A DNA stretch of 64,000 bases from assembly GCF_008370045.1 (NCBI RefSeq), contig NZ_VOBN01000016.1, forward strand, positions 62,001 through 126,000. The letters are read 5' to 3'. The notes beneath the pieces were generated by a model, which was not told where the DNA came from, did not search any database, and worked only from the letters and a program-made list of their open reading frames with translations. Below, piece after piece: positions 45,754 to 54,160 of the stretch (positions are counted from its first letter, which is position 1; the number at the start of each line of letters is the position of its first letter). Made by a program: the position numbers and the translations under genes. Source of the DNA: Pseudomonas sp. ANT_J12 (lineage in GTDB: Bacteria; Pseudomonadota; Gammaproteobacteria; Pseudomonadales; Pseudomonadaceae).

Positions 45754-46550
45754 GCAGAGAATCCGTGTTCGATACCTGGGAAAGAGACGGTTTTGACTTC
45801 AGCGACATAAGCGCTCAAGGCTGCGTGAATGCTGGCCTGGCCATTCATGAAGTTCTTCACGAACTTCGGCACGCGCCCAGTGATGGACAGGCCGAGCATG
45901 TCGTGCAGCACCAGGACCTGGCCGTCGGTGCCGCTGCCAGCGCCAATGCCGATCACCGGAATGCCCACGGCCTGAGTGATTTCAAGCGCCAACTCGCTCG
46001 GTACGCATTCGAGCAGCAGCATGGAGGCACCGGCCTGTTCCAGGGCGATGGCGTCGGCGCGCATCTGCCGGGCCTGGTTTTCGCTGCGACCCTGGACTTT
46101 GTAGCCGCCCAGGATGTTGACCGCTTGTGGGGTCAGGCCCATGTGCGCGCACACCGGCACACCACGTTCGGCCAGCAGGCGGATCGAGTCCGCCAGCCAC
46201 AGGGCGCCTTCAACCTTGATCATGTGCGCGCCGGCCTGCATCAACGTGGCGCTGTTGATCATGGTCTGGTCGAGGGTGGCGTTGGCCATGAACGGCAGGT
46301 CGGCGAGGATCAGGGCGTCGCTGTTGCCGCGTTTAACGGAGGCCACGTGGTAGGCCATTTCCGCGGTGGTAACGGGCAGGGTGCTGTCGTGACCTTGCAG
46401 AACCATGCCGAGGGAGTCGCCCACCAGCAGCACTTCGACACCGGCCTCGTTGCAGGCGTGGGCGAAGGTCGCGTCATAGCAGGTCAGCATGGTGATTTTT
46501 TCACCTTTCTGCTTGAGGCTCTGGAGCGTGGTCAGGGTGATGGCTGGCAT
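45750..46550 (-). CDS. panB: 3-methyl-2-oxobutanoate hydroxymethyltransferase
   Basis: First committed pantothenate step, making ketopantoate; 266 residues. LTCYDATFAHACNEAGVEVLLVGDSLGMV and VCAHMGLTPQ are diagnostic; GIGAGSGTDGQVLV lies near the C terminus. First gene of panB-panC; the 331-bp space upstream to folK contains a REP pair. Start MPAITLTTLQ at 46550. Confidence 0.97.
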   Translation of the reverse strand: MPAITLTTLQSLKQKGEKITMLTCYDATFAHACNEAGVEVLLVGDSLGMVLQGHDSTLPVTTAEMAYHVASVKRGNSDALILADLPFMANATLDQTMINSATLMQAGAHMIKVEGALWLADSIRLLAERGVPVCAHMGLTPQAVNILGGYKVQGRSENQARQMRADAIALEQAGASMLLLECVPSELALEITQAVGIPVIGIGAGSGTDGQVLVLHDMLGLSITGRVPKFVKNFMNGQASIHAALSAYVAEVKTVSFPGIEHGFSA

Positions 46551-46779
46551 GTAAAAAATCCTCGTTCAGGCGCTATGGAAACTACTGCGAGTAACGCGCG
46601 TGATTCTTCATTTACTCAGGCGCACGGTCTTTTGTCGTGCTTATAAGGCCTGGATTGCGCCCTTTAGCGCCACGTTGGCGGCAGCGGGACGCCTATAGTC
46701 GTGAGGAGGACTCGGGAAGTCAATTGTGTGTGTTACCGCGTTGTTACGGTGGGGGTGTTACCGGCGGAAATAGACGCTT

Positions 46780-46870
46780 GCAGGAGCAAAGCGTGCTCGC
46801 GATGGCGTTCGGTCAGTCGGCCTGGGGGCTGAATGTCAGGCCGCAATCGCGAGCAAGCTTTGCTCCTACG
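46780..46870. repeat. REP pair in the panB-folK gap
   Basis: GCAGGAGCAAAGCGTGCTCG near 46780 and its inverse TCGCGAGCAAGCTTTGCTCC near 46850. The remainder of the 331-bp gap (46551-46881) shows no gene, apart from likely panB promoter sequence. Confidence 0.85.
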
Positions 46871-46881
46871 GGGGATTTGCG

Positions 46882-47367
46882 TCAGTTTTGGGAAAGGCGC
46901 TCCAACCCGATGAACGGGCAGGCGGCGAGCAATTCGCTGAGAGTCCGGCCATCCGCCAGGCGCAAATCCACAGGCGCCAGTTCGGCCAGCGGATACAGCA
47001 CGAAGGCACGTTCCTGCAGGTGGTAATGCGGCACCTTGAGCCGAGGCTCGTCGATCAGGCGATCACCGAACAACACGATGTCGAGGTCCAGCGTGCGTGG
47101 CCCCCAACGTTCAAGACGTTCGCGGCCCTGTTCGTTCTCGATGGCTTGCAGCGCATCGAGCAGTTCCAGTGGCGCGAGGTCACTGTCGAGGGCGGCGACG
47201 GCGTTGGTGTAGCGGGGTTGGCCGGGCAGCAGCGAATCGCTTTGGTAAAACGCGGAGACGCCGACCAGTTCGGTTTTCGGCAACCGCGCCAGCGCCTCGA
47301 CGGCGCTGCGCAACTGTTCGGCGGGGTCAGCCAGATTGCTGCCCATGCCGATGTAGATGCGTTCCAT
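46882..47367 (-). CDS. folK: 2-amino-4-hydroxy-6-hydroxymethyldihydropteridine pyrophosphokinase
   Basis: HPPK of folate biosynthesis, 161 residues. It starts MERIYIGMGSNLADPAEQL; the family GSN motif, FYQSDSLLPGQPRYTNAVA, and RWGPRTLDLDIVLFGD are visible. Separated by 3 bases from pcnB on the same strand, so co-transcribed. Confidence 0.96.
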   Translation of the reverse strand: MERIYIGMGSNLADPAEQLRSAVEALARLPKTELVGVSAFYQSDSLLPGQPRYTNAVAALDSDLAPLELLDALQAIENEQGRERLERWGPRTLDLDIVLFGDRLIDEPRLKVPHYHLQERAFVLYPLAELAPVDLRLADGRTLSELLAACPFIGLERLSQN

Positions 47368-47370
47368 GAC

Positions 47371-48771
47371 TTACTCGCCCGTGGTGCTCGGGGCGCCAGC
47401 CGTGCGTTTGCGCTTGGCGCCACCGCTGCGACGACGCTTGCGCGGGGCGCCGGTGCCTTCATCTTTGCCGCTGAGGTCGCGGATCATGTCGCGACGTTCG
47501 CTGTCGTTGGCGTCCTGATAATCGGTCCACCATTCGCCCAGGCCATCGGTCTGCTCGCCGGCGCTTTCGCGCAACAGCAGGAAGTCGTAACCGGCACGGA
47601 ACCGTGGGTTGTCGAGCAACAGGTCGGCGCGTTTGCCGCTGCGACGTGGCAGACGCTCCTGCATGTCCCAGATCTCGCGGATCGGCATGGTGAAGCGTTT
47701 CGGGATTGCGATGCGCTGGCACTGTTCGGCGATCAGTTCGTGGGCCGCTTCCTGCATCGCAGGGATTGGCGGCATGCCACGCTCTTGCAGACGCAACACA
47801 CGAGCCGGCAGGGCAGGCCACAACAAGGCTGCAAACAGGAACGCCGGGGTCACCGGTTTGTTCTGCTTGATCCGCAGGTCGGTGTTGATCAGCGCTTCAC
47901 TGATCAGCGTGTGCGTGTACGTCGGGTTGTATTCCAACGCCTCGGCACTCGCCGGGAACAGGGGATCGAACAGCTGCAAGTCGACCAGCATCTCGAAAGT
48001 GTCCGCGGCATGGCCGGAGAGGAACAGCTTGAGCACTTCTTCGAACAGGCGTGCCGACGGGATCTCGCGCAGCATCGGCGCCAGGTCGCGGATCGGCGCG
48101 GCGCTGTGTTTTTCGATACCGAAATTCAGCTTGGCGGCGAAACGCACGGCCCGCAGCATCCGTACCGGGTCTTCCTGGTAGCGTTGCTTCGGGTCGCCGA
48201 TCAGGCGGATCAAGTGATTGCGGATGTCGTGTACGCCGTTGGCGTAGTCGAGAATGCGCTCGCTGACCGGATCGTAATACAAGGCGTTGATGGTGAAGTC
48301 GCGGCGTTGCGCGTCTTCTTCCAGGGTGCCGTAGACGTTGTCACGCAGGATGCGCCCGCTCTCGTTGCGGGAAGACTGGTTGCTGTCTTCCTCTTCATCG
48401 TTTTGCGGGTGATTGGCGCGGAACGTCGCGACTTCAATGATTTCGCGACCGAAGTGGATGTGCACCAGTTTGAAGCGACGACCGATGATCCGCGCATTGC
48501 GGAATTCGGCCCTGACTTGTTCAGGGGTGGCACTGGTGGCGACGTCGAAATCCTTCGGCGTGATGCCGAGCATCATGTCACGCACACAACCGCCGACCAG
48601 GTAAGCCTGGTAACCGGCGTTCTGCAGGCGTTCGACGATATTCACCGCGTAACGGCTGAATTGCGCCTTCTGCAGCGAATGTTGGCCGCTGTTAAGCACT
48701 TCAGGCGTGCTGCGGATGTGTTGCGTATGACGCTTGGGAGAACGGAATGACTGGAACAGCTTCTTCAGCAT
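47371..48771 (-). CDS. pcnB: Poly(A) polymerase I
   Basis: Adds poly(A) tails to RNA 3' ends and promotes decay; 466 residues. The nucleotidyltransferase motif VGGCVRDMMLGITPKDFDVAT with the DxD catalytic pair is near residues 57-77, followed by the RRDFTINALYYDP motif and a basic C-terminal tail rich in Arg/Lys. Start MLKKLFQSFRSPKRHTQH at 48771. It lies downstream of crcZ on the same strand, the conserved cbrB-crcZ-pcnB order of pseudomonads. Confidence 0.95.
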   Translation of the reverse strand: MLKKLFQSFRSPKRHTQHIRSTPEVLNSGQHSLQKAQFSRYAVNIVERLQNAGYQAYLVGGCVRDMMLGITPKDFDVATSATPEQVRAEFRNARIIGRRFKLVHIHFGREIIEVATFRANHPQNDEEEDSNQSSRNESGRILRDNVYGTLEEDAQRRDFTINALYYDPVSERILDYANGVHDIRNHLIRLIGDPKQRYQEDPVRMLRAVRFAAKLNFGIEKHSAAPIRDLAPMLREIPSARLFEEVLKLFLSGHAADTFEMLVDLQLFDPLFPASAEALEYNPTYTHTLISEALINTDLRIKQNKPVTPAFLFAALLWPALPARVLRLQERGMPPIPAMQEAAHELIAEQCQRIAIPKRFTMPIREIWDMQERLPRRSGKRADLLLDNPRFRAGYDFLLLRESAGEQTDGLGEWWTDYQDANDSERRDMIRDLSGKDEGTGAPRKRRRSGGAKRKRTAGAPSTTGE

Positions 48772-48942
48772 GGGATGCACTGTTTGAAGGAATGTTCGGC
48801 CATAACGAAGAATGACCGCATGATGGGCCGGGATTCTAGCATTTAGTCGGGGGATGGTGTAGGACACAGCAAATATGAGCTGTAAGCCGCAAGCTTTAAG
48901 CTGTCAGCGACGGGCGCTTGGGGCGTTTTTATCAAATCGCAG

Positions 48943-49312
48943 AAACTACAAGGGGAGCCGAAGCTCCCCAAGAAGTAGTTGCATGCTCTATTTTTATTAT
49001 TGGTTTCGGGCTTTTTGTTTTTGTTAAGTGCCCTCGTCATGAAGTTTTTCCTTCATGACCCTCCCAATCGGGAGCCAAGAGCAAACGGATTGCTTTGGTC
49101 GCTGTGTTGCAGTGATCTTGCGATCCAACCAGTTCAGGCTCTGTCTTAGGACAGTTTTTGTTGTTCTCGGCCTGGTCGTGGGGCAAGCCCCAAATACAAC
49201 GCCTCTCCAAAAGAATCAGTTAGCTGCGCCTCTCGCCGTCTTGTTTTTATTGTGCGTGAGTCGATTCGTCTTATTTTTATTGTCTTGTGCATTGCTTGTT
49301 ATTGTTCTTGTA
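48943..49312 (-). ncRNA. crcZ: CrcZ small RNA (Hfq/Crc-titrating)
   Basis: About 370-nt RNA in the cbrB-pcnB gap, transcribed on the minus strand; the length is close to the P. putida CrcZ. The RNA would begin near 49312, 12 bases after the sigma-54 -12 element, and end at the GGGGAGC-TTCG-GCTCCCC hairpin (48952-48969). It contains at least five A-rich CA motifs (for example AAGAACAATAACAAG, ACAATAAAAACAAG, GAACAACAAAAAC, AACAAAAACAAAAAG, AATAATAAAAATAG) that bind Hfq-Crc in known CrcZ. It contains no convincing ORF. End positions are estimates. Confidence 0.9.
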
Positions 49313-49322
49313 CTAAACATAT

Positions 49323-49339
49323 AGCAGGGTGCGTGCCAA
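49323..49339 (-). promoter_or_regulatory. Sigma-54 promoter of crcZ
   Basis: On the minus strand TTGGCAC-GCACC-CTGCT, with GG and GC at the exact RpoN spacing. It lies just upstream of the CrcZ start and downstream of the CbrB site at 49437. Confidence 0.9.
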
Positions 49340-49397
49340 CTTTTGTGAAGCCCAGCAAAACAAGGGGTTAGGCCAGGTAACAAGGTTTTTCGGGGCC

Positions 49398-49432
49398 AAA
49401 AAAAACCGGGGCTTCGTTACCGTAAGCCCCGG
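49398..49432 (-). terminator. Intrinsic terminator of cbrB
   Basis: CCGGGGCTT / AAGCCCCGG with a 9-base loop; read on the minus strand it is followed by an eight-base U tract. It lies about 80 bases beyond the cbrB stop and within the crcZ control region. Confidence 0.9.
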
Positions 49433-49436
49433 CTTC

Positions 49437-49462
49437 TGTTACGTGAAAAGACTGGGGTAACA
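49437..49462. promoter_or_regulatory. CbrB-binding palindrome TGTTAC-N14-GTAACA
   Basis: TGTTAC at 49437 and GTAACA at 49457 are separated by exactly 14 bases, matching the described CbrB upstream activating sequence, about 135 bases before the expected crcZ start. Extra half-sites occur at 49482 (TGTTAC) and 49377 (GTAACA). Confidence 0.9.
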
Positions 49463-49509
49463 GTTTTTTCACACAATCACGTGTTACCCGCACACCTGAC
49501 AGGTGACGT

Positions 49510-50946
49510 TCAGCTCTCGCTGGCGACACCGGTCTTGCGCCGTGGAATGCCCAGGCGCTGGCGCCGTTCCCACAGGCATTTGCGGCTGACCCCGAGTTTG
49601 CGGGCCAGTTCGGTTTCGGTCATGTGGTCCTGATGCTCGAGGACGAAGTGCTGGAAGTAGTCTTCCAGCGACAGGTCTTCGGTCGGCTCATGGCTGTTGT
49701 TACCGGCGGCGTTGCCCTGTTGTGGGGGCAGCCCAATGAAATCGTCATCGTCCAGATCGCTCAGTTCGATGTCGATGCCCAGCAACTCGGCGGAGATTTC
49801 CGGGCTCTCGCACAGGATCACCGCGCGTTCGACCGCGTTTTCCAGTTCGCGCACGTTCCCCGGCCAGGTGTAGTGACGAATTGCCTGCTCGGCATCCGGG
49901 GCAAACTTCAGATCGGTGCGGTTGACCCGCGCGCTCTGCCGCTTCAGGAAGGCCTCGGCGATTTCGTTGACGTCGGCACCGCGCTCGCGCAGGGCCGGCA
50001 GTTTCAGGGCAATCACGTGCAGACGGTAATAAAGGTCTTCACGGAACTGGCCGATCTTCGCCAAGCTCTTGAGGTCCCGGTGGGTGGCGGCGATCAGGCG
50101 CACATCGACCTTCTGCGACTGCACCGAACCAACCCGGCGGATTTCACCTTCCTGCAACACGCGCAGCAGGCGGGCCTGGGCTTCGAGGGGCAGTTCGCCG
50201 ATCTCATCGAGGAACAGCGTGCCGCCGTCCGCCGCTTCCACCAGCCCGGCACGCCCGGCGCTGGCGCCAGTGAACGCACCTTTTTCGTGGCCGAACAGTT
50301 CGGACTCGATCAGGCTTTCCGGGATGGCCGCGCAGTTCACCGAAATCATCGGCGCCTTGGCGCGTTTCGACAGATTGTGCAGGGCGCGGGCCACCAGTTC
50401 TTTACCAGTACCGGACTCGCCCTGGATCAAGACATTGGAATCGGTGGGGGCGACTTTGCGGATCTTGCTGTACAGGTCCTGCATCGGCGGACAGGAGCCG
50501 ATGATGCCGATCTCGCCATTGCTGTTATCGACGCCCGGTTTCGCCGCGCCATTGGCAGCTTTGCCGACCACAGGTTCACCTGCGGCGGGGGACGACTGGC
50601 GATCACGCAGGATGCGCGCAACGGCCTGGAGCATCTCATCGTGATCGAAAGGCTTGGCGATGTAATCCACCGCGCCCATCTTCATGGAGTCGACGGCCGA
50701 ACGCAGGCTGGCGTAGCTGGTCATGATCAGCACCGGAGTGCCCTGACCGAGCTTGATCAGTTCAGTGCCCGGTGCGCCAGGCAGGCGCAGGTCACTGACG
50801 ATCAGGTCAAACGAGGGAATGCTGAAACGCTCTTGTGCTTCCTGCACGGATCCGGCTTCGCTGACCTGGTACTGATTACGTTCCAGCAGACGGCGCAAGG
50901 CGGAGCGGATAATTGTTTCGTCTTCGACGATCAAAATGTGCGGCAT
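49510..50946 (-). CDS. cbrB: Sigma-54 response regulator CbrB
   Basis: NtrC-family activator of carbon/nitrogen balance genes, 478 residues. Receiver (1-115, phosphorylated Asp in LIVSDLRLPG), AAA+ with GESGTGKE and an intact GAFTGA loop (HEKGAFTGASAG), then a Fis-type DNA-binding end (TETELARKLGVSRKCLWERR). It runs with cbrA upstream and has a terminator downstream. The visible TGTTAC-N14-GTAACA site and sigma-54 promoter show that crcZ is a direct target. Confidence 0.96.
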   Translation of the reverse strand: MPHILIVEDETIIRSALRRLLERNQYQVSEAGSVQEAQERFSIPSFDLIVSDLRLPGAPGTELIKLGQGTPVLIMTSYASLRSAVDSMKMGAVDYIAKPFDHDEMLQAVARILRDRQSSPAAGEPVVGKAANGAAKPGVDNSNGEIGIIGSCPPMQDLYSKIRKVAPTDSNVLIQGESGTGKELVARALHNLSKRAKAPMISVNCAAIPESLIESELFGHEKGAFTGASAGRAGLVEAADGGTLFLDEIGELPLEAQARLLRVLQEGEIRRVGSVQSQKVDVRLIAATHRDLKSLAKIGQFREDLYYRLHVIALKLPALRERGADVNEIAEAFLKRQSARVNRTDLKFAPDAEQAIRHYTWPGNVRELENAVERAVILCESPEISAELLGIDIELSDLDDDDFIGLPPQQGNAAGNNSHEPTEDLSLEDYFQHFVLEHQDHMTETELARKLGVSRKCLWERRQRLGIPRRKTGVASES

Positions 50947-50968
50947 TGATTCGATACTCTCGACGGTC

Positions 50969-53923
50969 TCAGTTCACAGCGGACGTCGCTTCGACATGAC
51001 GCGGCAAAGTCACCCGGATACGGGTACCGCGTTGGCTTTGAACATCAGCCGGGCTGTCGATGGTGATTTGTCCATAATGCTCTTCAACGATGGAATAGAC
51101 CAGTGCAAGGCCCAGACCGGTGCCTTCGCCAGGATCCTTGGTGGTGAAGAAAGGTTCGAACAATCTATCCATGATGTTCTTCGGAATACCGCTGCCTTCG
51201 TCTTCCACGATCAGGTCGACCGTGTGTTCGCCGGCTTCGCTTTTGACCCGTACCGCACTGTGCGGCGGTGAGGCGTCGCGGGCGTTGGAGAGCAGGTTGA
51301 TCAACACCTGGGCCAGCCGCTGGGGGTCGCCTTCGACCCAGTGATCGGGGTCGCACAGGTTATAGAACTGGACTTCGAAATTGCGCCGGTTCAGGGCCAG
51401 CAAGCCGATGGCATCCTGGGCCACTTCCGCCAGACAGACGGGCTCGTCGCTGTGCTGATGACTACCGGCGTGGGCGAAGCTCATCAACGACTGGACGATG
51501 CGCGACACGCGTTTGGTCTGCTCCAGAATCTGTCCGCTGATTTCCGTTAGCTCGGCATCTTCCTCGCGCTCTTCGCGCAGGTTCTGCGCCAGGCAGGCGA
51601 TGCCGGTGATCGGGTTGCCGATTTCATGGGCCACGCCCGCCGCCAGTCGGCCAATGCTCGCCAGGCGCTCGGAGTGCACCAGTTTGTCTTCGAGCATCTG
51701 GGTTTCGGTCAGGTCTTCCACCAGCAGTACCAAACCACTGTTACCCGGAGCGAGCGGTTCGTCGATGGCCGCTTTGTGCAGGTTCAACCAACGGGTCTGG
51801 CCATCGAGGGCCAGGTGCTGTTTGTGCAAGTGCTCGTCGGGCAGGTTGATAAAGCCTTGGAGCAATTCTTTCCACGGATCGCCAATCGTACTCAGACGCG
51901 AACCGACCACGCGCTGCGCGGCGATCCCGGTCAGCTCTTCCATGGCTTTGTTCCACATCAGGATCTCTTGATCCTTGGCCAGGGAGCAGACGCCCATCGG
52001 CAGTTCCTGCAAGGTCTGGCGGTGGTAACGGCGCAGGGCATCGAGTTCAGCCGCCAGGCCGGTAAGGCGCGAGTGGTAATCCTCGAGACGGCTTTCGATG
52101 AAGTGAATGTCTTCGGTCACATAGTTTTCGCCGCCGGCCTTATAAGGCAGGAAGGTTTCGACCATGTCCTGGGCGACGCTCGGTCCCATCAGGCCGGAAA
52201 GGTTGGCTTCGATGCGGTCACGCAAACGACGCAAGGCATACGGCCGGCGCTCGTCGAAGGGCAGATAGAGATCGCGCAGGGCTTGTTCGACTTCCTTCTG
52301 TGCAGCCTTGGCGCCCAGGGGTTTGGCCAGTTGCGTGGCGAATTCCTGGGGCGAAGCGGCGTGCAGTTCCCGACGTTGCGGGCGACGAACGTTGTCCACC
52401 GCACACGCTTCGGCGGCGCTGGCCTCTTCCGGGCTGGCGTTGGTGAACAGCGAGATCAGGGTGAACATCAGCACGTTGGCGGCCAGCGAGGCAATCGCCG
52501 CCATGTGCCAACTGGTGTCGTCGAGCACGTAGATCATGTTCAGCAGCGGAATGTAGAAACCCTGCAGATTGCCCACCAGCGGCATCAGCATGGTCACCAT
52601 CCACACCAGGACCCCGGCGAGCAAACCAGCGATGAAGCCACGACGGTTGGCGGTCGGCCAGTACAGGACCGAAAGAACGCCCGGCAAGAATTGCAGGGTG
52701 GCGACGAAAGCGACGATGCCGAGGTTGGCCAGGTCTTGCTCCGCGCCCAGCAGCAGGTAGAAGCCGTAGCCGGCCATGATGATCGCGACGATCAGCGCCC
52801 GGCGGGTCCACTTCAGCCAACGGTAGATATTGCCTTCGGCCGGCGGCTGATACAGCGGCAGCACCAAATGGTTGAGCGCCATCCCGGACAGCGCCAGGGT
52901 GGTGACGATGATCAAGCCGCTGGCCGCCGACAAACCGCCGACATAGGCCAATAGCGCCAACGCCTTGTTGTTGGCGGCGATGCCGATGCCCAGCGTGAAG
53001 TATTCCGGATTCGTCGTGGCGCCGAGTTTCAGCCCGGCCCAGAGAATCAGCGGCACCGCCAGACTCATCAGCAACAGGAACAGCGGCAAGCCCCAGCTCG
53101 CACTGACCAGCGAGCGCGGGTTGAGGTTTTCGGTAAAGGTCATGTGGTACATGTGCGGCATCACGATCGCCGAGGCGAAGAACACCAGCAACAACGTGCG
53201 CCACGGGCCTTCCTGCAGCGGCGTGTGCAGGGCGGCGAGGGCGGTCTGGTTTTGCAGCAGCCACAGTTCCAGCTGTTGCGGGCCATCGAACACACCATAC
53301 AACGCGTACAGGCCAACGCCGCCGATGGCGATCAGCTTGATTACCGATTCAAAGGCAATCGCGAACACCAGGCCTTCGTGTTTCTCCCGCGTCGCAATGT
53401 GCCGCGAGCCGAAGAAGATCGTGAACAGGGTAATCAGCGCGCAGAAGCTCAGGGCCACGCGGTGCTGCACCGGTTCGCGGGTGAGGATGCCGATGGAGTC
53501 GGCCACCGCTTGAATCTGCAACGCCAGCAGCGGCAGCACGCCGATCAGCATGAAAATCGTGGTCAGCGCGCCGGCCCAGGTGCTGCGGAAGCGGAAGGCG
53601 AACAAGTCCGCCAGCGACGACAGTTGATAGGTGCGGGTGATCTTCAGGATCGGGTACAGCAACACCGGCGCCAGCAGGAATGCACCGGAGACGCCTAGAT
53701 AGCTGGAGAGAAAGCCGTAGCCGTACTGATAGGCCAGGCCGACCGTGCCGTAGAACGCCCAGGCACTGGCGTAAACCCCCAGCGACAGGGTGTAGGTCAG
53801 CGGGTGGCGAATGATCGCGCGCGGGATCATGCCCCGTTCGCTGATCCAGGCGACGCCGAACAGCACCGCCAGGTACGCGGCGCTGATCAGGATCATCTGG
53901 GTCAGGCTAAAGCTCATCGGCAT
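50969..53923 (-). CDS. cbrA: Sensor kinase CbrA with SLC5 transporter domain
   Basis: A 984-residue membrane sensor. The N-terminal ~500 residues form a sodium/solute symporter-like (SLC5) module with about 13 helices. A linker and PAS region follow (LYLPFDERRPYALRRLRDRI; LPMGVCSLAKDQEILMWN), then HisKA with VAHEIGNPITGIACLAQNL and a HATPase domain (DEGSGIPKN, GTGLGLALVYS). CbrA senses or transports histidine in related species. The 5' end overlaps cbrX by 17 bases; a start at 53917 (MSFSLTQ) is an equally good choice. cbrB follows after 22 bases. Confidence 0.95.
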   Translation of the reverse strand: MPMSFSLTQMILISAAYLAVLFGVAWISERGMIPRAIIRHPLTYTLSLGVYASAWAFYGTVGLAYQYGYGFLSSYLGVSGAFLLAPVLLYPILKITRTYQLSSLADLFAFRFRSTWAGALTTIFMLIGVLPLLALQIQAVADSIGILTREPVQHRVALSFCALITLFTIFFGSRHIATREKHEGLVFAIAFESVIKLIAIGGVGLYALYGVFDGPQQLELWLLQNQTALAALHTPLQEGPWRTLLLVFFASAIVMPHMYHMTFTENLNPRSLVSASWGLPLFLLLMSLAVPLILWAGLKLGATTNPEYFTLGIGIAANNKALALLAYVGGLSAASGLIIVTTLALSGMALNHLVLPLYQPPAEGNIYRWLKWTRRALIVAIIMAGYGFYLLLGAEQDLANLGIVAFVATLQFLPGVLSVLYWPTANRRGFIAGLLAGVLVWMVTMLMPLVGNLQGFYIPLLNMIYVLDDTSWHMAAIASLAANVLMFTLISLFTNASPEEASAAEACAVDNVRRPQRRELHAASPQEFATQLAKPLGAKAAQKEVEQALRDLYLPFDERRPYALRRLRDRIEANLSGLMGPSVAQDMVETFLPYKAGGENYVTEDIHFIESRLEDYHSRLTGLAAELDALRRYHRQTLQELPMGVCSLAKDQEILMWNKAMEELTGIAAQRVVGSRLSTIGDPWKELLQGFINLPDEHLHKQHLALDGQTRWLNLHKAAIDEPLAPGNSGLVLLVEDLTETQMLEDKLVHSERLASIGRLAAGVAHEIGNPITGIACLAQNLREEREEDAELTEISGQILEQTKRVSRIVQSLMSFAHAGSHQHSDEPVCLAEVAQDAIGLLALNRRNFEVQFYNLCDPDHWVEGDPQRLAQVLINLLSNARDASPPHSAVRVKSEAGEHTVDLIVEDEGSGIPKNIMDRLFEPFFTTKDPGEGTGLGLALVYSIVEEHYGQITIDSPADVQSQRGTRIRVTLPRHVEATSAVN

Positions 53924-54083
53924 CTTTTTGGCTCTGCAGGATGAAGGTCACGACAATCAGGATCAACCAGAGCAGATACGGCCGATACCAGGCACCCGTG
54001 GCGTCGATCCACCAATCCATGATGGCCGGGGAGAACAGGTAAATCCCCACTACCAAAAGCAGGACCAAGCGATAGATGTACAT
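53907..54083 (-). CDS. cbrX: Small membrane protein CbrX
   Basis: A 58-residue protein read on the minus strand: MYIYRLVLLLVVGIYLFSPA, one more hydrophobic helix near residues 33-50, and a short charged end (QKDADEL). Its 3' end overlaps cbrA. CbrX has been described as a small protein upstream of, and translationally coupled to, cbrA in pseudomonads; the overlap here supports this. Smaller than most gene finders report. Its role is not settled. Confidence 0.88.
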   Translation of the reverse strand: MYIYRLVLLLVVGIYLFSPAIMDWWIDATGAWYRPYLLWLILIVVTFILQSQKDADEL

Positions 54084-54160
54084 CCCGGCCTCTCTTTTTT
54101 ATGCGCGTGCCCGAAAACGTGCGGCGATGGTAACGGATGGCAGCGCGACTGCAAGTGCCA

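Noticed and set aside
49055..49324. 89-codon hydrophobic open frame in the cbrB-pcnB gap
   Set aside because: It lies antisense to CrcZ, has no ribosome site, and its hydrophobicity comes from the T-rich complement of the CA motifs.
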